The notes under the pieces were generated by a model. It saw nothing but the letters and a program-made list of their open reading frames with translations, did no database searches and had not been told where the DNA came from. Positions 30,635 through 39,480 of a DNA stretch of 51,891 nt are shown one piece after another. The stretch's first letter is position 1; every line of letters starts with the position of its first letter. Made by a program: the position numbers and the translations under genes. Source of the DNA: a virus. The stretch covers positions 1 through 51,891 of the IMG/VR virus record IMGVR_UViG_3300021363_000006; one strand, 5' to 3'.

Positions 30635-30920
30635 TCCAGGAGAGACTCGGACATCTCCAAATGGTTACCACTACACAAAGACCTCAAAGGGCTGGCGGAT
30701 GACCCATCACATCATGATGGAGCAGCACATCGGTCGCCCTATCAAATTGGAGGAGCGTGTTGTCTTCAAGGACAAGGACCGCACCAACCTTGAGGTCGAC
30801 AACCTCGAACTCCAGGTGAAGGGCAGGAGTACTGCTGCACGTGAGCTCGCTAGACTCGAGGCACGTCGGGATGAGCTCGAAGCTAGGATTACTGAGCTTA
30901 GAGAGAAGCTTGAGACTTAG
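30615..30920 (+). CDS. HNH-like protein, active site degenerate
   Basis: About 101 residues from a GTG. HHIMMEQHIGRPI followed by VDNLELQ matches the start and end of phage HNH nucleases. The usual HHx(N/D)GxKxDN middle reads VVFKDKDRTN, so the second His is missing. A C-terminal coiled coil (ARLEARRDELEARITEL) follows. Either inactive as a nuclease or a DNA-binding derivative. Confidence 0.6.
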   Translation: MRGQLSDPGETRTSPNGYHYTKTSKGWRMTHHIMMEQHIGRPIKLEERVVFKDKDRTNLEVDNLELQVKGRSTAARELARLEARRDELEARITELREKLET

Positions 30921-31018
30921 AGTTAGACCAAGTCTAAGCTATGTCTAACCGAATGAATCGTAGACCCAAGGGAGTAATGAGGGGCAAGATCCTTCACAGG
31001 TTAGACTTACAGAGAGAC
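30893..31018 (-). repeat. TTAGAC/GTCTAA structured element, copy R2
   Basis: On the minus strand this reads TCTCTCTGTAAGTCTAAC ... GGATCTTGC ... TTCGGTTAGACATAG CTTAGAC ... AGTCT, the same order as R1 and R3. The 29-base core around ATTCGGTTAGACATAG differs from R1 at one base in the compared stretch, and AAGGATCTTGC is shared with R3. It lies across the end of the HNH-like gene and the start of the next membrane-protein gene, antisense to them. Confidence 0.65.
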
Positions 31019-31141
31019 CTCGAAACATTGCAGACAGGAGACCACAGGGTGGGCTTAGCTATTGCTTTTGTGGCAGGAGCCGTTGCGGCTTGTGCAGGAT
31101 TACTAATCTGGTTGGCCTACAAGTTTAAGGATATCTGGTGA
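30941..31141 (+). CDS. Small single-pass membrane protein
   Basis: Sixty-six residues. Basic first half (NRMNRRPKGVMRGKIL), then one helix (VGLAIAFVAGAVAACAGLLIWLAY) and a KFKDIW end. Its first third overlaps the R2 element and contains the ACCACAGGG word, so sequence there may be constrained by DNA or RNA function. Overlaps the next GTG. Confidence 0.5.
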   Translation: MSNRMNRRPKGVMRGKILHRLDLQRDLETLQTGDHRVGLAIAFVAGAVAACAGLLIWLAYKFKDIW

Positions 31142-31632
31142 GTGAGTTCGTCTATCGAGTCCTGGCCCTTGATCCAGGAGGCACAACAGGTTGGGCAACG
31201 TACACAACTGAAGCAGAAGGTGTGAAGCCTTACGACCGCTTGGACTTTACCTCTGGACATCTCGGCCCAGAGAAGCACCATCAGGCACTAGAGGTTCTCC
31301 TAGGCAATCAGCGAACAACCTACTTCACTGTGGTCTGTGAGCGCTTTCAGGATCGTGTAGGCGAACACTCAATCAACCTTATGGCTCGGGAGTACATTGG
31401 CGTTGTCGAGAGATGGTGCCAGGAGAACGAGACACAGCTTGTTATGCAGACTCCTGCATATGCCAAGGGCTTCATCCTCGACTACAACTTGAAGGAAGCA
31501 GGTCTCTGGGACGGACCAAAATGGAAGCACGCGAACGATGCAAAGCGACATCTGTTGTCTTACATGATCAATGGTACGCCCCATAGACATGACTGGCTAC
31601 GCAAGATTGGGAAGGGTCCTCATGGCAAGTGA
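31138..31632 (+). CDS. RuvC-like Holliday junction resolvase
   Basis: A protein of 164 residues from a GTG. LALDPGGTTGWATY (first catalytic Asp near residue 11), VVCERFQ (Glu near 70) and a C-terminal NDAKRHLL (Asp near 141) follow the RuvC/RNase H-fold order. Likely resolves branched DNA before packaging. Last enzyme of the early operon. Confidence 0.8.
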   Translation: MSEFVYRVLALDPGGTTGWATYTTEAEGVKPYDRLDFTSGHLGPEKHHQALEVLLGNQRTTYFTVVCERFQDRVGEHSINLMAREYIGVVERWCQENETQLVMQTPAYAKGFILDYNLKEAGLWDGPKWKHANDAKRHLLSYMINGTPHRHDWLRKIGKGPHGK

Positions 31633-31795
31633 GGACTACATCGAGCTGAAACTAATTGCCTCACTGATGGCAATGTACGGGCGGGACGAACTGACGATGA
31701 CGTTAGGTGAGCTGGACAAGGTCTTCAGCCTCTACGCCCCTGTGGTCTCTACGACGTTCGATGGCCGTGTGTTTGTCCATCTGCTAAGGAGATGA
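31622..31795 (+). CDS. Hypothetical small protein
   Basis: Fifty-seven residues starting MASEDYIELKLIASLMAMYG, overlapping the resolvase end by 11 bases. Helical, no motif. Ends just before the convergent terminator; contains a reverse copy of the ACCACAGGG word (31738). Confidence 0.55.
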   Translation: MASEDYIELKLIASLMAMYGRDELTMTLGELDKVFSLYAPVVSTTFDGRVFVHLLRR

Positions 31796-31800
31796 CAGAA

Positions 31801-31854
31801 GACTAGCCCTCACCTGCGGTCCCTAGGATCGACCCCTTCAGGTGAGGGCTAGTC
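31801..31854. terminator. Bidirectional terminator between early and late operons
   Basis: GACTAGCCCTCACCTG (31801-31816) pairs perfectly with CAGGTGAGGGCTAGTC (31839-31854) across a 22-base loop. The rightward early genes end at 31795 and the leftward late genes at 31864, so it ends both. Confidence 0.9.
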
Positions 31855-31863
31855 GGCTCTGAC

Positions 31864-32193
31864 CTAGACGGTCGGGGTCTCGGGTGCAGGGGTTTCCGCG
31901 TCGAGAGCGTCCAGAGCGTCCAGCTTGGCGTCGATCGCCGAGAAGTCCAGCTCCTCCGGCGGGGTGCCAGCAGCGATCTGGTCCTTCAGGCTCTGGAAGT
32001 CAGCACGAAGATCAGTACTGAGGGTCCCGAGACGGCCAGCGATGATGTTGAGCTTGTCCTGGTTCTCGGACATTACGTTCTCCATTCCTTCGAGTTTCTC
32101 CAGGATGTACACCTGGAGTAGGTAGGTCCGAATCGCAAGGTCACGTTCGGACAGATGGTGCGGCTCTGGGTGACAATGAGGCCTATGGCTCAT
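31864..32193 (-). CDS. Hypothetical protein with coiled coil, end of late operon
   Basis: A protein of 109 residues. The ATG (MSHRPHCHPEPHH) overlaps the end of the holin candidate. His-rich start, then coiled-coil helices (EKLEGMENVM, GRLGTLSTDLRADFQSLKDQ) and an acidic Ala/Pro end. Possibly a tail-lysis accessory; unknown. Confidence 0.6.
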   Translation of the reverse strand: MSHRPHCHPEPHHLSERDLAIRTYLLQVYILEKLEGMENVMSENQDKLNIIAGRLGTLSTDLRADFQSLKDQIAAGTPPEELDFSAIDAKLDALDALDAETPAPETPTV

Positions 32194-32371
32194 TGCGGAC
32201 CTTGTAGACTCCGACGGATGTAAGGAAGACGACAGCCGCGACGGCATACGTTTTGTAAGGCTCATGAACGAGTCCCGTAGCCAGCACAGCAACCAAACCG
32301 CCAGCGACTGCTGCTCCAAGCTTCTTCGCCTCCGATCTCCACTTGAGCCAGGTAGGCTTGTCAGGTTTCAT
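32183..32371 (-). CDS. Holin candidate, two membrane helices
   Basis: Sixty-two residues just after the endolysin gene, with which it overlaps by 11 bases. A basic start (KPTWLKWRSEAKK) is followed by two hydrophobic segments (GAAVAGGLVAVLATGLV and YAVAAVVFLTSVGVY) with a short loop and a basic end. Size, topology and position fit a holin. Confidence 0.65.
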   Translation of the reverse strand: MKPDKPTWLKWRSEAKKLGAAVAGGLVAVLATGLVHEPYKTYAVAAVVFLTSVGVYKVRNEP

Positions 32372-33155
32372 CCTTCTTCACCTGCTCCTTCAGCATTCGA
32401 ATGATAGTGTCGAGCTTCCTGTCATCGGCAGCCTGCACTTCTGTGGTGGTCCAGTTCTTGCTCTGGGGTTCACCCTCTACGACAGGCAGGTTGGGAATGA
32501 TGCGCTCTGTCCTAAGCACATCTATGATGAGCTCGCGGATGCTTTTGAGATCATCCTTGTTCAGTGGCATGTGGCCTTCGACTCCTTCCTTGACCCTCGG
32601 GATGACTTCGCGGATGAACTGCTTCACCCTAACAGGTCCAGGACATGTGTGTCCGGCCTTAGACCAGAGTTCTCCTCCCCTGACGAGGTTAGGCGGAACT
32701 CCTTGGTAGTGGTAGGCAAGTCCTCGCCTACCAGGTTTCGTGTCAGGGATCAATACTGGTGGGATGTCGTAGAGGAGACACCACTCTACAATGACCTCAA
32801 CCAGTTTGTCAACCTGTTTCGGGGTCCAGGGTTCAATGTCCTCTGGATGTTGCGGAGCATTGTCAGCTGTCTCGATCGACAAGATATGCCAACTACCCTC
32901 ATAGTTGGCGTCAGCTGTGTGGTTATCGTCTTGAAACTGCCAAGCGACACCATCTAGTCCAGCAGCTGCGTCGGTACCCCACTTGCCGCCGATACCTACG
33001 TGCGACTCGGTACCTGTGTACCCGTTGACCTCAAACATACGCTCAGTCGACTTGAGGTAGCCAACCATCGTATGAACACAGATGATGTCCTTATGTACCA
33101 GGGACGGTTGCCTCTGAGGGCCTAAAGGCCTTTGCGTTGCGCTCTTGAGCCACAT
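32361..33155 (-). CDS. Endolysin, N-acetylmuramoyl-L-alanine amidase
   Basis: A protein of 264 residues with GGAGGAGG ribosome site. CVHTMVGYL near the start, HILSIETADN in the middle, YHYQGVP and GHTCPGPVRVKQF give the His/His/Cys zinc triad of the Amidase_2/PGRP fold, spanning about 25-200. The remaining 60 residues may bind the wall. Cuts the peptide from glycan at lysis. No export signal, so it needs a holin. Confidence 0.88.
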   Translation of the reverse strand: MWLKSATQRPLGPQRQPSLVHKDIICVHTMVGYLKSTERMFEVNGYTGTESHVGIGGKWGTDAAAGLDGVAWQFQDDNHTADANYEGSWHILSIETADNAPQHPEDIEPWTPKQVDKLVEVIVEWCLLYDIPPVLIPDTKPGRRGLAYHYQGVPPNLVRGGELWSKAGHTCPGPVRVKQFIREVIPRVKEGVEGHMPLNKDDLKSIRELIIDVLRTERIIPNLPVVEGEPQSKNWTTTEVQAADDRKLDTIIRMLKEQVKKDET

Positions 33156-33285
33156 GTTCCTCCTCCAACGTCTTGATCCTACCCTCTAGGGTTTCGATGT
33201 ATGACATACTCATACATTCTCTCAGTTCTGCGTCAGCTAGGCGCTGTGCCAAGAGCTGTACGGTTCTCTCGAGATTTACGTTCAC
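33091..33285 (-). CDS. Small coiled-coil protein before the endolysin
   Basis: Sixty-four residues, mostly heptad helix (VQLLAQRLADAELREC ... IETLEGRIKTLEEEH). Overlaps the gene above and the endolysin start by over 50 bases on each side, in different frames. Unknown role, perhaps a lysis accessory. Confidence 0.5.
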   Translation of the reverse strand: MNVNLERTVQLLAQRLADAELRECMSMSYIETLEGRIKTLEEEHVAQERNAKAFRPSEATVPGT

Positions 33286-33823
33286 TAGCCTCAGCCTCCA
33301 GTCGACTCTTCATCACATCTTGCAGACGCTGTCCATGTGACTTCTTGCTGTTCATCCCTCGAGCATGTCGATCTCTACCTACATCTCGGAAGTACTTTGT
33401 CGCTGCCACAGTAGTAGGATCTACATGCTCAAGCAAGAGTGCCTTTGCCTGCTTCAACCCGTCAGATGATGTGCTAGACTCTGCCGCATGGAATAAGGTC
33501 CTCATTCGTCCTGCAGGTGCTCCATGCTCTTGCTTAACAGCTTCGATGTGCCTCATCACTTCCGCATGAGCATCGACAATAGTTGCAGCCGTAACAAGAG
33601 GATGTAGCCCAGGCATGTCAATAAATGGCTCAAGCAAAATCATGTCAAGAACGTCAGGATGTTCCGGCTCAAGGTTATACTCCGCTGCGCGAAGGGATAG
33701 AATTTCCTTTGGCATCCTGTTGATACTCGTTCGTTCGTTTGGAGTACCTTCGTCGTACGTTCTGTAGACAAGTAGGTGCCTTCCATCAGGATCTAGCTCT
33801 GCTTTAGTGATCTTAATGTCCAT
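33233..33823 (-). CDS. Hypothetical late protein
   Basis: A protein of 196 residues. Beta-rich start (MDIKITKAELDPDGRHLL), a central helical part with RMPKEILSLRAAEY, and a basic C-terminus (Arg/Lys/Ser). Stop/start overlap with the minor tail protein gene. Perhaps a tail fibre chaperone; unknown. Confidence 0.6.
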   Translation of the reverse strand: MDIKITKAELDPDGRHLLVYRTYDEGTPNERTSINRMPKEILSLRAAEYNLEPEHPDVLDMILLEPFIDMPGLHPLVTAATIVDAHAEVMRHIEAVKQEHGAPAGRMRTLFHAAESSTSSDGLKQAKALLLEHVDPTTVAATKYFRDVGRDRHARGMNSKKSHGQRLQDVMKSRLEAEASERKSRENRTALGTAPS

Positions 33824-35496
33824 TACGTAGTCCTAAAGTTGAAGTAGTTTAGTTTAGGTGCGCAGGCAGTAACGCAGTGGATTGTGAATCCTGTAGCGCT
33901 CTCTGCAGAACATCTATCGTCACCCTGAGAAGCTCCAGATAGCTTGAACGAGTAGATTACATTTGGCGTCGAACTGAATGTCGTCCCATAAGATAGGATG
34001 AAGTCAGTATTAGAGCCTGGACTCCACGACCCACAAAACACAAGGGCATCACCGCCAATGACGTTGTCGGCGCTAAACACACCTGACACCCACCATGACT
34101 GGTCATCGAACATTGCGAGCTCAGCTGCAACTGAGCCCGAGTTCTGTACGTTAAGTTTAGCCTGACCACCATTTAAGTCTACGTAGCCGCCATTGATAAC
34201 ACCGTTGGACATGATACCAAGAGTGGCACCAGCACCTGTTAAGGCAAGTCGCCCACCTTCGTTGTTACCTCCAGATGTCCTAAACGACTCGAGGATAATG
34301 CCAGAAGCGTTCGCCATAAACAACCGATGCTTACAAGTCACACTATTGTATGTGAATGCTGCAGTGTTAATACCAACCATTGGGTTGCCTGACCCATCGA
34401 TTGGTGTATTCATAAATGCTGGATTGGTTCCGCTAGCATCATAGAACGTCAAGGTTGTGCGGTCTGCTATAGACGTCATATCGACATATGGGACGCCAGC
34501 CGATGGGAAAGCTGTACGAAATGCTCCAGTAATGGTAACTGCGCCCGTAGAGGCTTTGACGTCGAACGTTTGCTGGCCAGACGAGTTAAACGCCTGAAAC
34601 CCATTCGAGTTCATTTCGGCTCGCGCACCAGTGAGACTAGTTGCAATACGGCCCGAAATAGTAATGATTGCCGAGATAACACCTGCGGTAAGCTTGCCCA
34701 CGCCTAGAGATGCGATATCCCCATCAGCTGCCTGGACAGGCGTTCCAGACCCCGCAGTCGACGCTACGCTTCGATTGCCTACAGTATCAACAGCGACAAG
34801 CCTAGCATACTGTACTGTGCCATAAGCCAAGCCAGTCGCGACCCAAGTTCCACCACCACGTAAAATAGTGCCGACCAGAGTAGCAGTAGAAGGAGTAAAC
34901 GTAGGACTTGAAGTAGAGAGGTGTACTTCACAAAATCTAAAGTCCGTCGGCATAGGGTTGGAGCTAACGTCCAAACCGTTCCAGTCAATCGCGAGCTGCC
35001 CCAGGTATGGAGAGACCACAGGGGTAGCTGGCTGGAATGGTGCAGTCGCGTCAGCAGTAGTAGTGTTACTAATGGAGCTGAAGTTGCCTAGGGTTCCCTT
35101 GACGGTTCTTGCTCGGACACGGAACGTGACGACTTGACTTTGAGTAAACGGCCCAACGTCCGCAAACGTGTCTGTCGTAAAGAGTTCCGCAGTCCAATGC
35201 GTACCATCAAGAGACCAAGACGTAAGGTACCCATCAAGCGCTTCCTTATTGTACTCTGACGGGTCATCTGGAACTGCTGTCCAACTATACCGCATCATGA
35301 CACGATAGTTGTCACCGTCAGTTGTTATAGTCTGGGTCGCAAGAGCTAGTCCAGTAATGGCGAGACTACCAATGACGACGACATCAGTAGAGGGGGCGCC
35401 AGACACACCTCGTTCAAGTCTAGCAATGCGACGCTCTAGCATCTTGTAGTAGTCAGCTAGATCAATCTGGCCTGTGGAGTTGCTGAAGCCTACCAT
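33823..35496 (-). CDS. Minor tail protein (tail tip or fibre)
   Basis: A protein of 557 residues. A short N-terminal helix (YYKMLERRIARLERG) is followed by Fn3-like strands (about 35-200, SWSLDGTHWTAELF), and a helical/beta stretch with repeated Gly/Ser/Asn/Thr to the end. Follows the Gp37-like gene by one base. Probably contacts the host. Confidence 0.7.
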   Translation of the reverse strand: MVGFSNSTGQIDLADYYKMLERRIARLERGVSGAPSTDVVVIGSLAITGLALATQTITTDGDNYRVMMRYSWTAVPDDPSEYNKEALDGYLTSWSLDGTHWTAELFTTDTFADVGPFTQSQVVTFRVRARTVKGTLGNFSSISNTTTADATAPFQPATPVVSPYLGQLAIDWNGLDVSSNPMPTDFRFCEVHLSTSSPTFTPSTATLVGTILRGGGTWVATGLAYGTVQYARLVAVDTVGNRSVASTAGSGTPVQAADGDIASLGVGKLTAGVISAIITISGRIATSLTGARAEMNSNGFQAFNSSGQQTFDVKASTGAVTITGAFRTAFPSAGVPYVDMTSIADRTTLTFYDASGTNPAFMNTPIDGSGNPMVGINTAAFTYNSVTCKHRLFMANASGIILESFRTSGGNNEGGRLALTGAGATLGIMSNGVINGGYVDLNGGQAKLNVQNSGSVAAELAMFDDQSWWVSGVFSADNVIGGDALVFCGSWSPGSNTDFILSYGTTFSSTPNVIYSFKLSGASQGDDRCSAESATGFTIHCVTACAPKLNYFNFRTT

Positions 35497-36524
35497 TACA
35501 GCTCCCTCAGGTCTTGGGTGTACAAGACTATAGTCTCGTCGCCACTCTTGTTGACAGTAACCTGTGCACCCTTATACCTGTACTGCTGATTGATACTGAG
35601 GTACCCATCCAGGATAGTAACCTTGATCTTGTCACCGTACTGAATGACACTCGTGTCGAAGATGTTAATCCCCTGCCCTCGTAGGACAAGAGTTGGATAA
35701 GCGCTCACATCGGATCGCTGATCGCTAACGTGAGTTGTGTACGCAGTCAGCTCATTGGCTGTCGCTGCGTCTTTGAGGGCGTCTGCATACTCTCTTAGAC
35801 CGTACAATGCCCGGTTCGTTGTGTTGATCCCAACGTCGTAGCTAGGATCAGGTCCTTGAACTACAACCCTGTTACGCGTATACTTGCCTTGGATGTTCAG
35901 CGCGTAGGAGCTAATATGCTGAGGATATACCAGGTGCAGACCTCTATCCGTAGCAGGCCTAGGATATATAGCGTTGAAGGCCCTCGTTACAGGATTGATC
36001 CAGAAGTCAAAGCCATCATCTAGCTCTGCGAAGTCCTGAATGGCCTCCAAGATATACTTGCAATCGTACGTAGTCCATGAGATGCTTCTAGTAACACCCG
36101 TACCGAGCGTGCCCGATACAATTCCTAGAGCACCATCAGTTCTAGCTTGAGAGTCACTAATTAGGTCCCACGCAATGTTCACTTGGTCGATTACACTATA
36201 GTCAACATCTTGAATGAGTCTGACGTCTAGATAGTCTTCCAAGCTTTGTGCACTACAGCTCAGAGACCTAGAGTCTGTCGACACTGAGATGTCCCAAAGA
36301 GGTCCTGCGGCGACGCATACTCCATTACGCATCACCCAAACCTCGTGGAGACCTGCCCGAATAGTCGTCATCGACACTAGCTCATGGTAGAGAGGAGTGC
36401 TCCAGCGAATCCCTGTGGTGCCATTAAAGCCTACTTCGAATTGCAGATTGTAAAACGGGATCTTACAAACGAAAGTCCCGTCGCGTAACCTTGTCTCAAG
36501 CCAGTACCTAGTCATTACAACCAA
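35496..36524 (-). CDS. Gp37-like tail protein (tail tip)
   Basis: A protein of 342 residues, beginning MVVMTRYWLETRLRDGTF. Resembles the ReqiPepy6 Gp37-like tail proteins: beta-rich, with ARTDGALGIVSGTLGTGVTR and a baseplate-like C-terminal part that ends VTVNKSGDETIVLYTQ. Between Dit and the minor tail protein. Likely the tail-associated hub. Assignment from order and memory. Confidence 0.75.
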   Translation of the reverse strand: MVVMTRYWLETRLRDGTFVCKIPFYNLQFEVGFNGTTGIRWSTPLYHELVSMTTIRAGLHEVWVMRNGVCVAAGPLWDISVSTDSRSLSCSAQSLEDYLDVRLIQDVDYSVIDQVNIAWDLISDSQARTDGALGIVSGTLGTGVTRSISWTTYDCKYILEAIQDFAELDDGFDFWINPVTRAFNAIYPRPATDRGLHLVYPQHISSYALNIQGKYTRNRVVVQGPDPSYDVGINTTNRALYGLREYADALKDAATANELTAYTTHVSDQRSDVSAYPTLVLRGQGINIFDTSVIQYGDKIKVTILDGYLSINQQYRYKGAQVTVNKSGDETIVLYTQDLREL

Positions 36525-37315
36525 GCCGACTTAGCTGCAACAGTACCATTACCAATGTTGCTAGTGACCTTCCAAGTATTCAAGCCAGGAAGTGCTACAG
36601 GCCAAGCACCGCCTGTGAGGGTCAAAGCTACATTGACGATGACACCATTCACCTTGAAGACTAACTTCTCCACGTCGATTGTCAACACCTGACCTGAGGT
36701 AATTGCCTTCGAGAAGCTAAAGGACAAGCCCGTAGTAATGTTAGCGACTGTGATGTTAGCTGTCGTTGAGGACGTTGCGGTGATGGATATAACCTGCCCA
36801 GTTGCTGCGTTGCCCGCGTTGGTGAATGTGTAGTTCGATCCTGCTGTCCAAGCGAACGATGTAATGTCAATGTAGGATCGAGGATCAGTACAGCCAAACT
36901 GCAACTGGAAGGGCATCCGACCTGTACGACGTCCAGCCTCTACGTCCGCCTTGTATGCGATAGGCTTTGCAAGGAAGTAACGTTGTGCTTTCGAAGGATG
37001 CTTCCAGTACAAAGGATAGTCGACACCATCAGGAGTAATGGTCGCCTTAAGGAGTTCGTTGTTCGTTTCTACATCTGAAGGGCCGCAGTACAAGGTACCT
37101 TCGGGGATGACCATTCGATGGTGGAAGTAATTACCTGTAACGAACCCACCATGCTGACCATCGAGATCGAGAACGTCATAGTCCAAATCAGGAAAGTCAG
37201 ATAGTCCACCAACCTTATTCACGTCCCAAAAGGGCATGACAGATGCATTTTGGTTAAGCAGGATACCTGTATCCTTGTACTGGTACTCATAGTCCAAAAG
37301 AGTAGGAGCAGCCAT
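36515..37315 (-). CDS. Distal tail protein (Dit)
   Basis: A protein of 266 residues directly after the tape measure gene. It has the N-terminal ring-like domain (LDYEYQYKDTGILLNQ, then RRTGRMPFQLQFGCTDPRSY) and a beta-sandwich C-terminal part of siphophage Dit proteins. Connects tail tube to the tip. Confidence 0.78.
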   Translation of the reverse strand: MAAPTLLDYEYQYKDTGILLNQNASVMPFWDVNKVGGLSDFPDLDYDVLDLDGQHGGFVTGNYFHHRMVIPEGTLYCGPSDVETNNELLKATITPDGVDYPLYWKHPSKAQRYFLAKPIAYKADVEAGRRTGRMPFQLQFGCTDPRSYIDITSFAWTAGSNYTFTNAGNAATGQVISITATSSTTANITVANITTGLSFSFSKAITSGQVLTIDVEKLVFKVNGVIVNVALTLTGGAWPVALPGLNTWKVTSNIGNGTVAAKSAWL

Positions 37316-39480
37316 TACCCAACCCTCTTCGCTACCTCGTAGCCAAGGTCAGCTGCATGCTTCCTTGGGTCGATCTCCTGTGTCTTGATGTTGAAAATCT
37401 GCGTCAGCCCACTAGCATTGTCGCCTGAAGCGGCCAGCGCCGCTGCAGATACCACAGGCCGTTGGGCTGGGATCATTGCCGGGAGCCTCTTGGTAAGACC
37501 CTGAAGCTTGGATTGAATATCAGGAACACCTTGGTCGAGACCGTCGCCGAAGCCCTTCATGACTAGTCGACCGTTGTTGTAGAGGAGCTTCGCATCCTTC
37601 TCAGGCGGACCTTTCCAGCTCGGCAAGATGTTTGTAACGTTGCCAAGCGTGTTCCGTACGCTACCGAGCATGCCCTGAATACCATTGATCAGGCCCTGCA
37701 TAATAGATCGGCCTACTCCTACCAGGATGCTTCCAGGGTTGGGAATAGCTCCGACGATTCGTCCTGGAAGGCCTCTTAGCCAGGTGAGTGTGGTGTTCCA
37801 ACCATTCTGGATAGCTGTCCGAGCACCATTAGCCAGGTTAGTAGCCCACGTACGGACGCTGGCGATAGCGCTGCTAATCGCGCCCATGATTCTGCCGGGC
37901 AATCCTCTGAAGAAGCTGATGATCGCGTTCCAGACGCCAGAGACGTCCGACTTAACTTGGTTCCAATTCTTCTTGAAGTTATCAACAATATTGAGTAGCC
38001 AAGTCAGAAGGAAGGCTAGCGCATAGATTAACATCTTCTGAAGGAAGTCAATAATCGCATGCCAGACCTTTTGTACGAAGTCCCAAATCTGAGTATGGTA
38101 CTTGACAATTAGCACAACGATAATGACAAGCGCAACAATAGCGGCAATGATTCCGAGTACAACTGCAATGACTGCCCCTAGAGCCACGCCTGCGACAGCT
38201 GCAGCAGCCATCAACATTAAGATGCCACCAACAATAACCATGACGATTCCGATGAGGACCATCAGTACTGAGATGACTGCCAACACAATAATGATGGTCT
38301 TCTGCATACCCGGACTGAGACCATTCCACATGTCAAGCAGCTTCATACCTGCTGCGACTAGCTGCATCTTGACAGGAAGGAGCTTATCTCCAACCTCAAT
38401 TCGCATGGCCTGGTACTTGTTCTGCAGCAACTGAATCTGACTTTGAGGCTGCTTGAACATCGTGTCATAGGCTGCTTGCATAGAGCCCTTAGACTTCGAC
38501 ATATCGCCAGTCAGCTTATTAAGCTGAGTGTATCCTGGAATTGCTAGGTCGAAGAACCGTCGAGCCTGAATGGTTCCTCCAGATCCCTTGAACAAAGCAT
38601 CTAGCGCCTTTGCTCGTTCGGGAGCTGTCATCTCCCCCATCTTGCCATTCAGTTCCTTGATGATCTGAACCATAGGCTTGAAGTTTCCATGAGCATCCTT
38701 AACAGATAGCCCAATGTCCTTCATGTGTTTCTGCGTCTTCGGGTTCGCCATTGCGTCGAAGGCTCGAGCAGCCGAGGTCGCAGACTGTGCAGTCGACAGA
38801 CCATTCCGAGTCATGAATGCCATCATGCCAGCTAGATCCTTGATGGATCCACCTGCACGAACAGTTGAAGGGATCGCTCTACCTATGGACTTGGAGAACT
38901 GATCGTAGGTGCCAACACCCTTCTGCACCAGCTTGAACATGATGTCGTTAACTTTATTTACGTCCGTAGCAGGCAAGTGCCATGCGTTTAGGATCGCGAT
39001 TGTTCCTCGGCCTGCAGTCTGAAGGTCAGTCTGACCAGCAACTGCAGCCTTAGAAAACTCTGTCAGAAGCTTCTTAGCCTGAGGGACCGAGACATCCATC
39101 GACGAGAAGATGTCATACAGTCCTGCTTGAATCTCATCAAGCGGAACAGGAATCGTCTTGGCGACGTCTAGTCCGATCTTCTTTACCGTGTCTAGCGACG
39201 TGCCCAACTTGTCTGTCTGGGTAAGCGTCAGCGCAGCTTTCTGGTTGTAGTCAGCTGCTGCTGTAGTAGCATCGTTGAAGTACTTAATGCCTAACCCACC
39301 AGCGAAGGCTATACCTGCCCCAACTGTGACTAGCGCTTTGCCCTGAGCCATATGCTTCGCAGCTGCATCCTGCGAAGCCTTACTCATAGTGGTAATGCTG
39401 CCGGCAGCTCCAGCTAGAGTCTTGGATGCCTCATCACGTGCACGTAGAACTAGTAGCAGTTCACGTGTTGAGACACCCAC
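37315..39480 (-). CDS. Tape measure protein
   Basis: A protein of 721 residues from a GTG overlapping the end of the G-T chaperone frame. Long helical chain with the tape-measure opening (MGVSTRELLLVLRARDEASKT), a PhageMin_Tail-like part near 80-300, strongly hydrophobic segments near 420-490, and Trp-rich repeats. Length predicts a tail of roughly 100 nm. Sets tail length and may enter the host membrane. Confidence 0.92.
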   Translation of the reverse strand: MGVSTRELLLVLRARDEASKTLAGAAGSITTMSKASQDAAAKHMAQGKALVTVGAGIAFAGGLGIKYFNDATTAAADYNQKAALTLTQTDKLGTSLDTVKKIGLDVAKTIPVPLDEIQAGLYDIFSSMDVSVPQAKKLLTEFSKAAVAGQTDLQTAGRGTIAILNAWHLPATDVNKVNDIMFKLVQKGVGTYDQFSKSIGRAIPSTVRAGGSIKDLAGMMAFMTRNGLSTAQSATSAARAFDAMANPKTQKHMKDIGLSVKDAHGNFKPMVQIIKELNGKMGEMTAPERAKALDALFKGSGGTIQARRFFDLAIPGYTQLNKLTGDMSKSKGSMQAAYDTMFKQPQSQIQLLQNKYQAMRIEVGDKLLPVKMQLVAAGMKLLDMWNGLSPGMQKTIIIVLAVISVLMVLIGIVMVIVGGILMLMAAAAVAGVALGAVIAVVLGIIAAIVALVIIVVLIVKYHTQIWDFVQKVWHAIIDFLQKMLIYALAFLLTWLLNIVDNFKKNWNQVKSDVSGVWNAIISFFRGLPGRIMGAISSAIASVRTWATNLANGARTAIQNGWNTTLTWLRGLPGRIVGAIPNPGSILVGVGRSIMQGLINGIQGMLGSVRNTLGNVTNILPSWKGPPEKDAKLLYNNGRLVMKGFGDGLDQGVPDIQSKLQGLTKRLPAMIPAQRPVVSAAALAASGDNASGLTQIFNIKTQEIDPRKHAADLGYEVAKRVG

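Noticed and set aside
32343-32957. Rightward open frame of 204 aa opposite the endolysin
   Set aside because: The amidase motifs are on the minus strand; this is its shadow.
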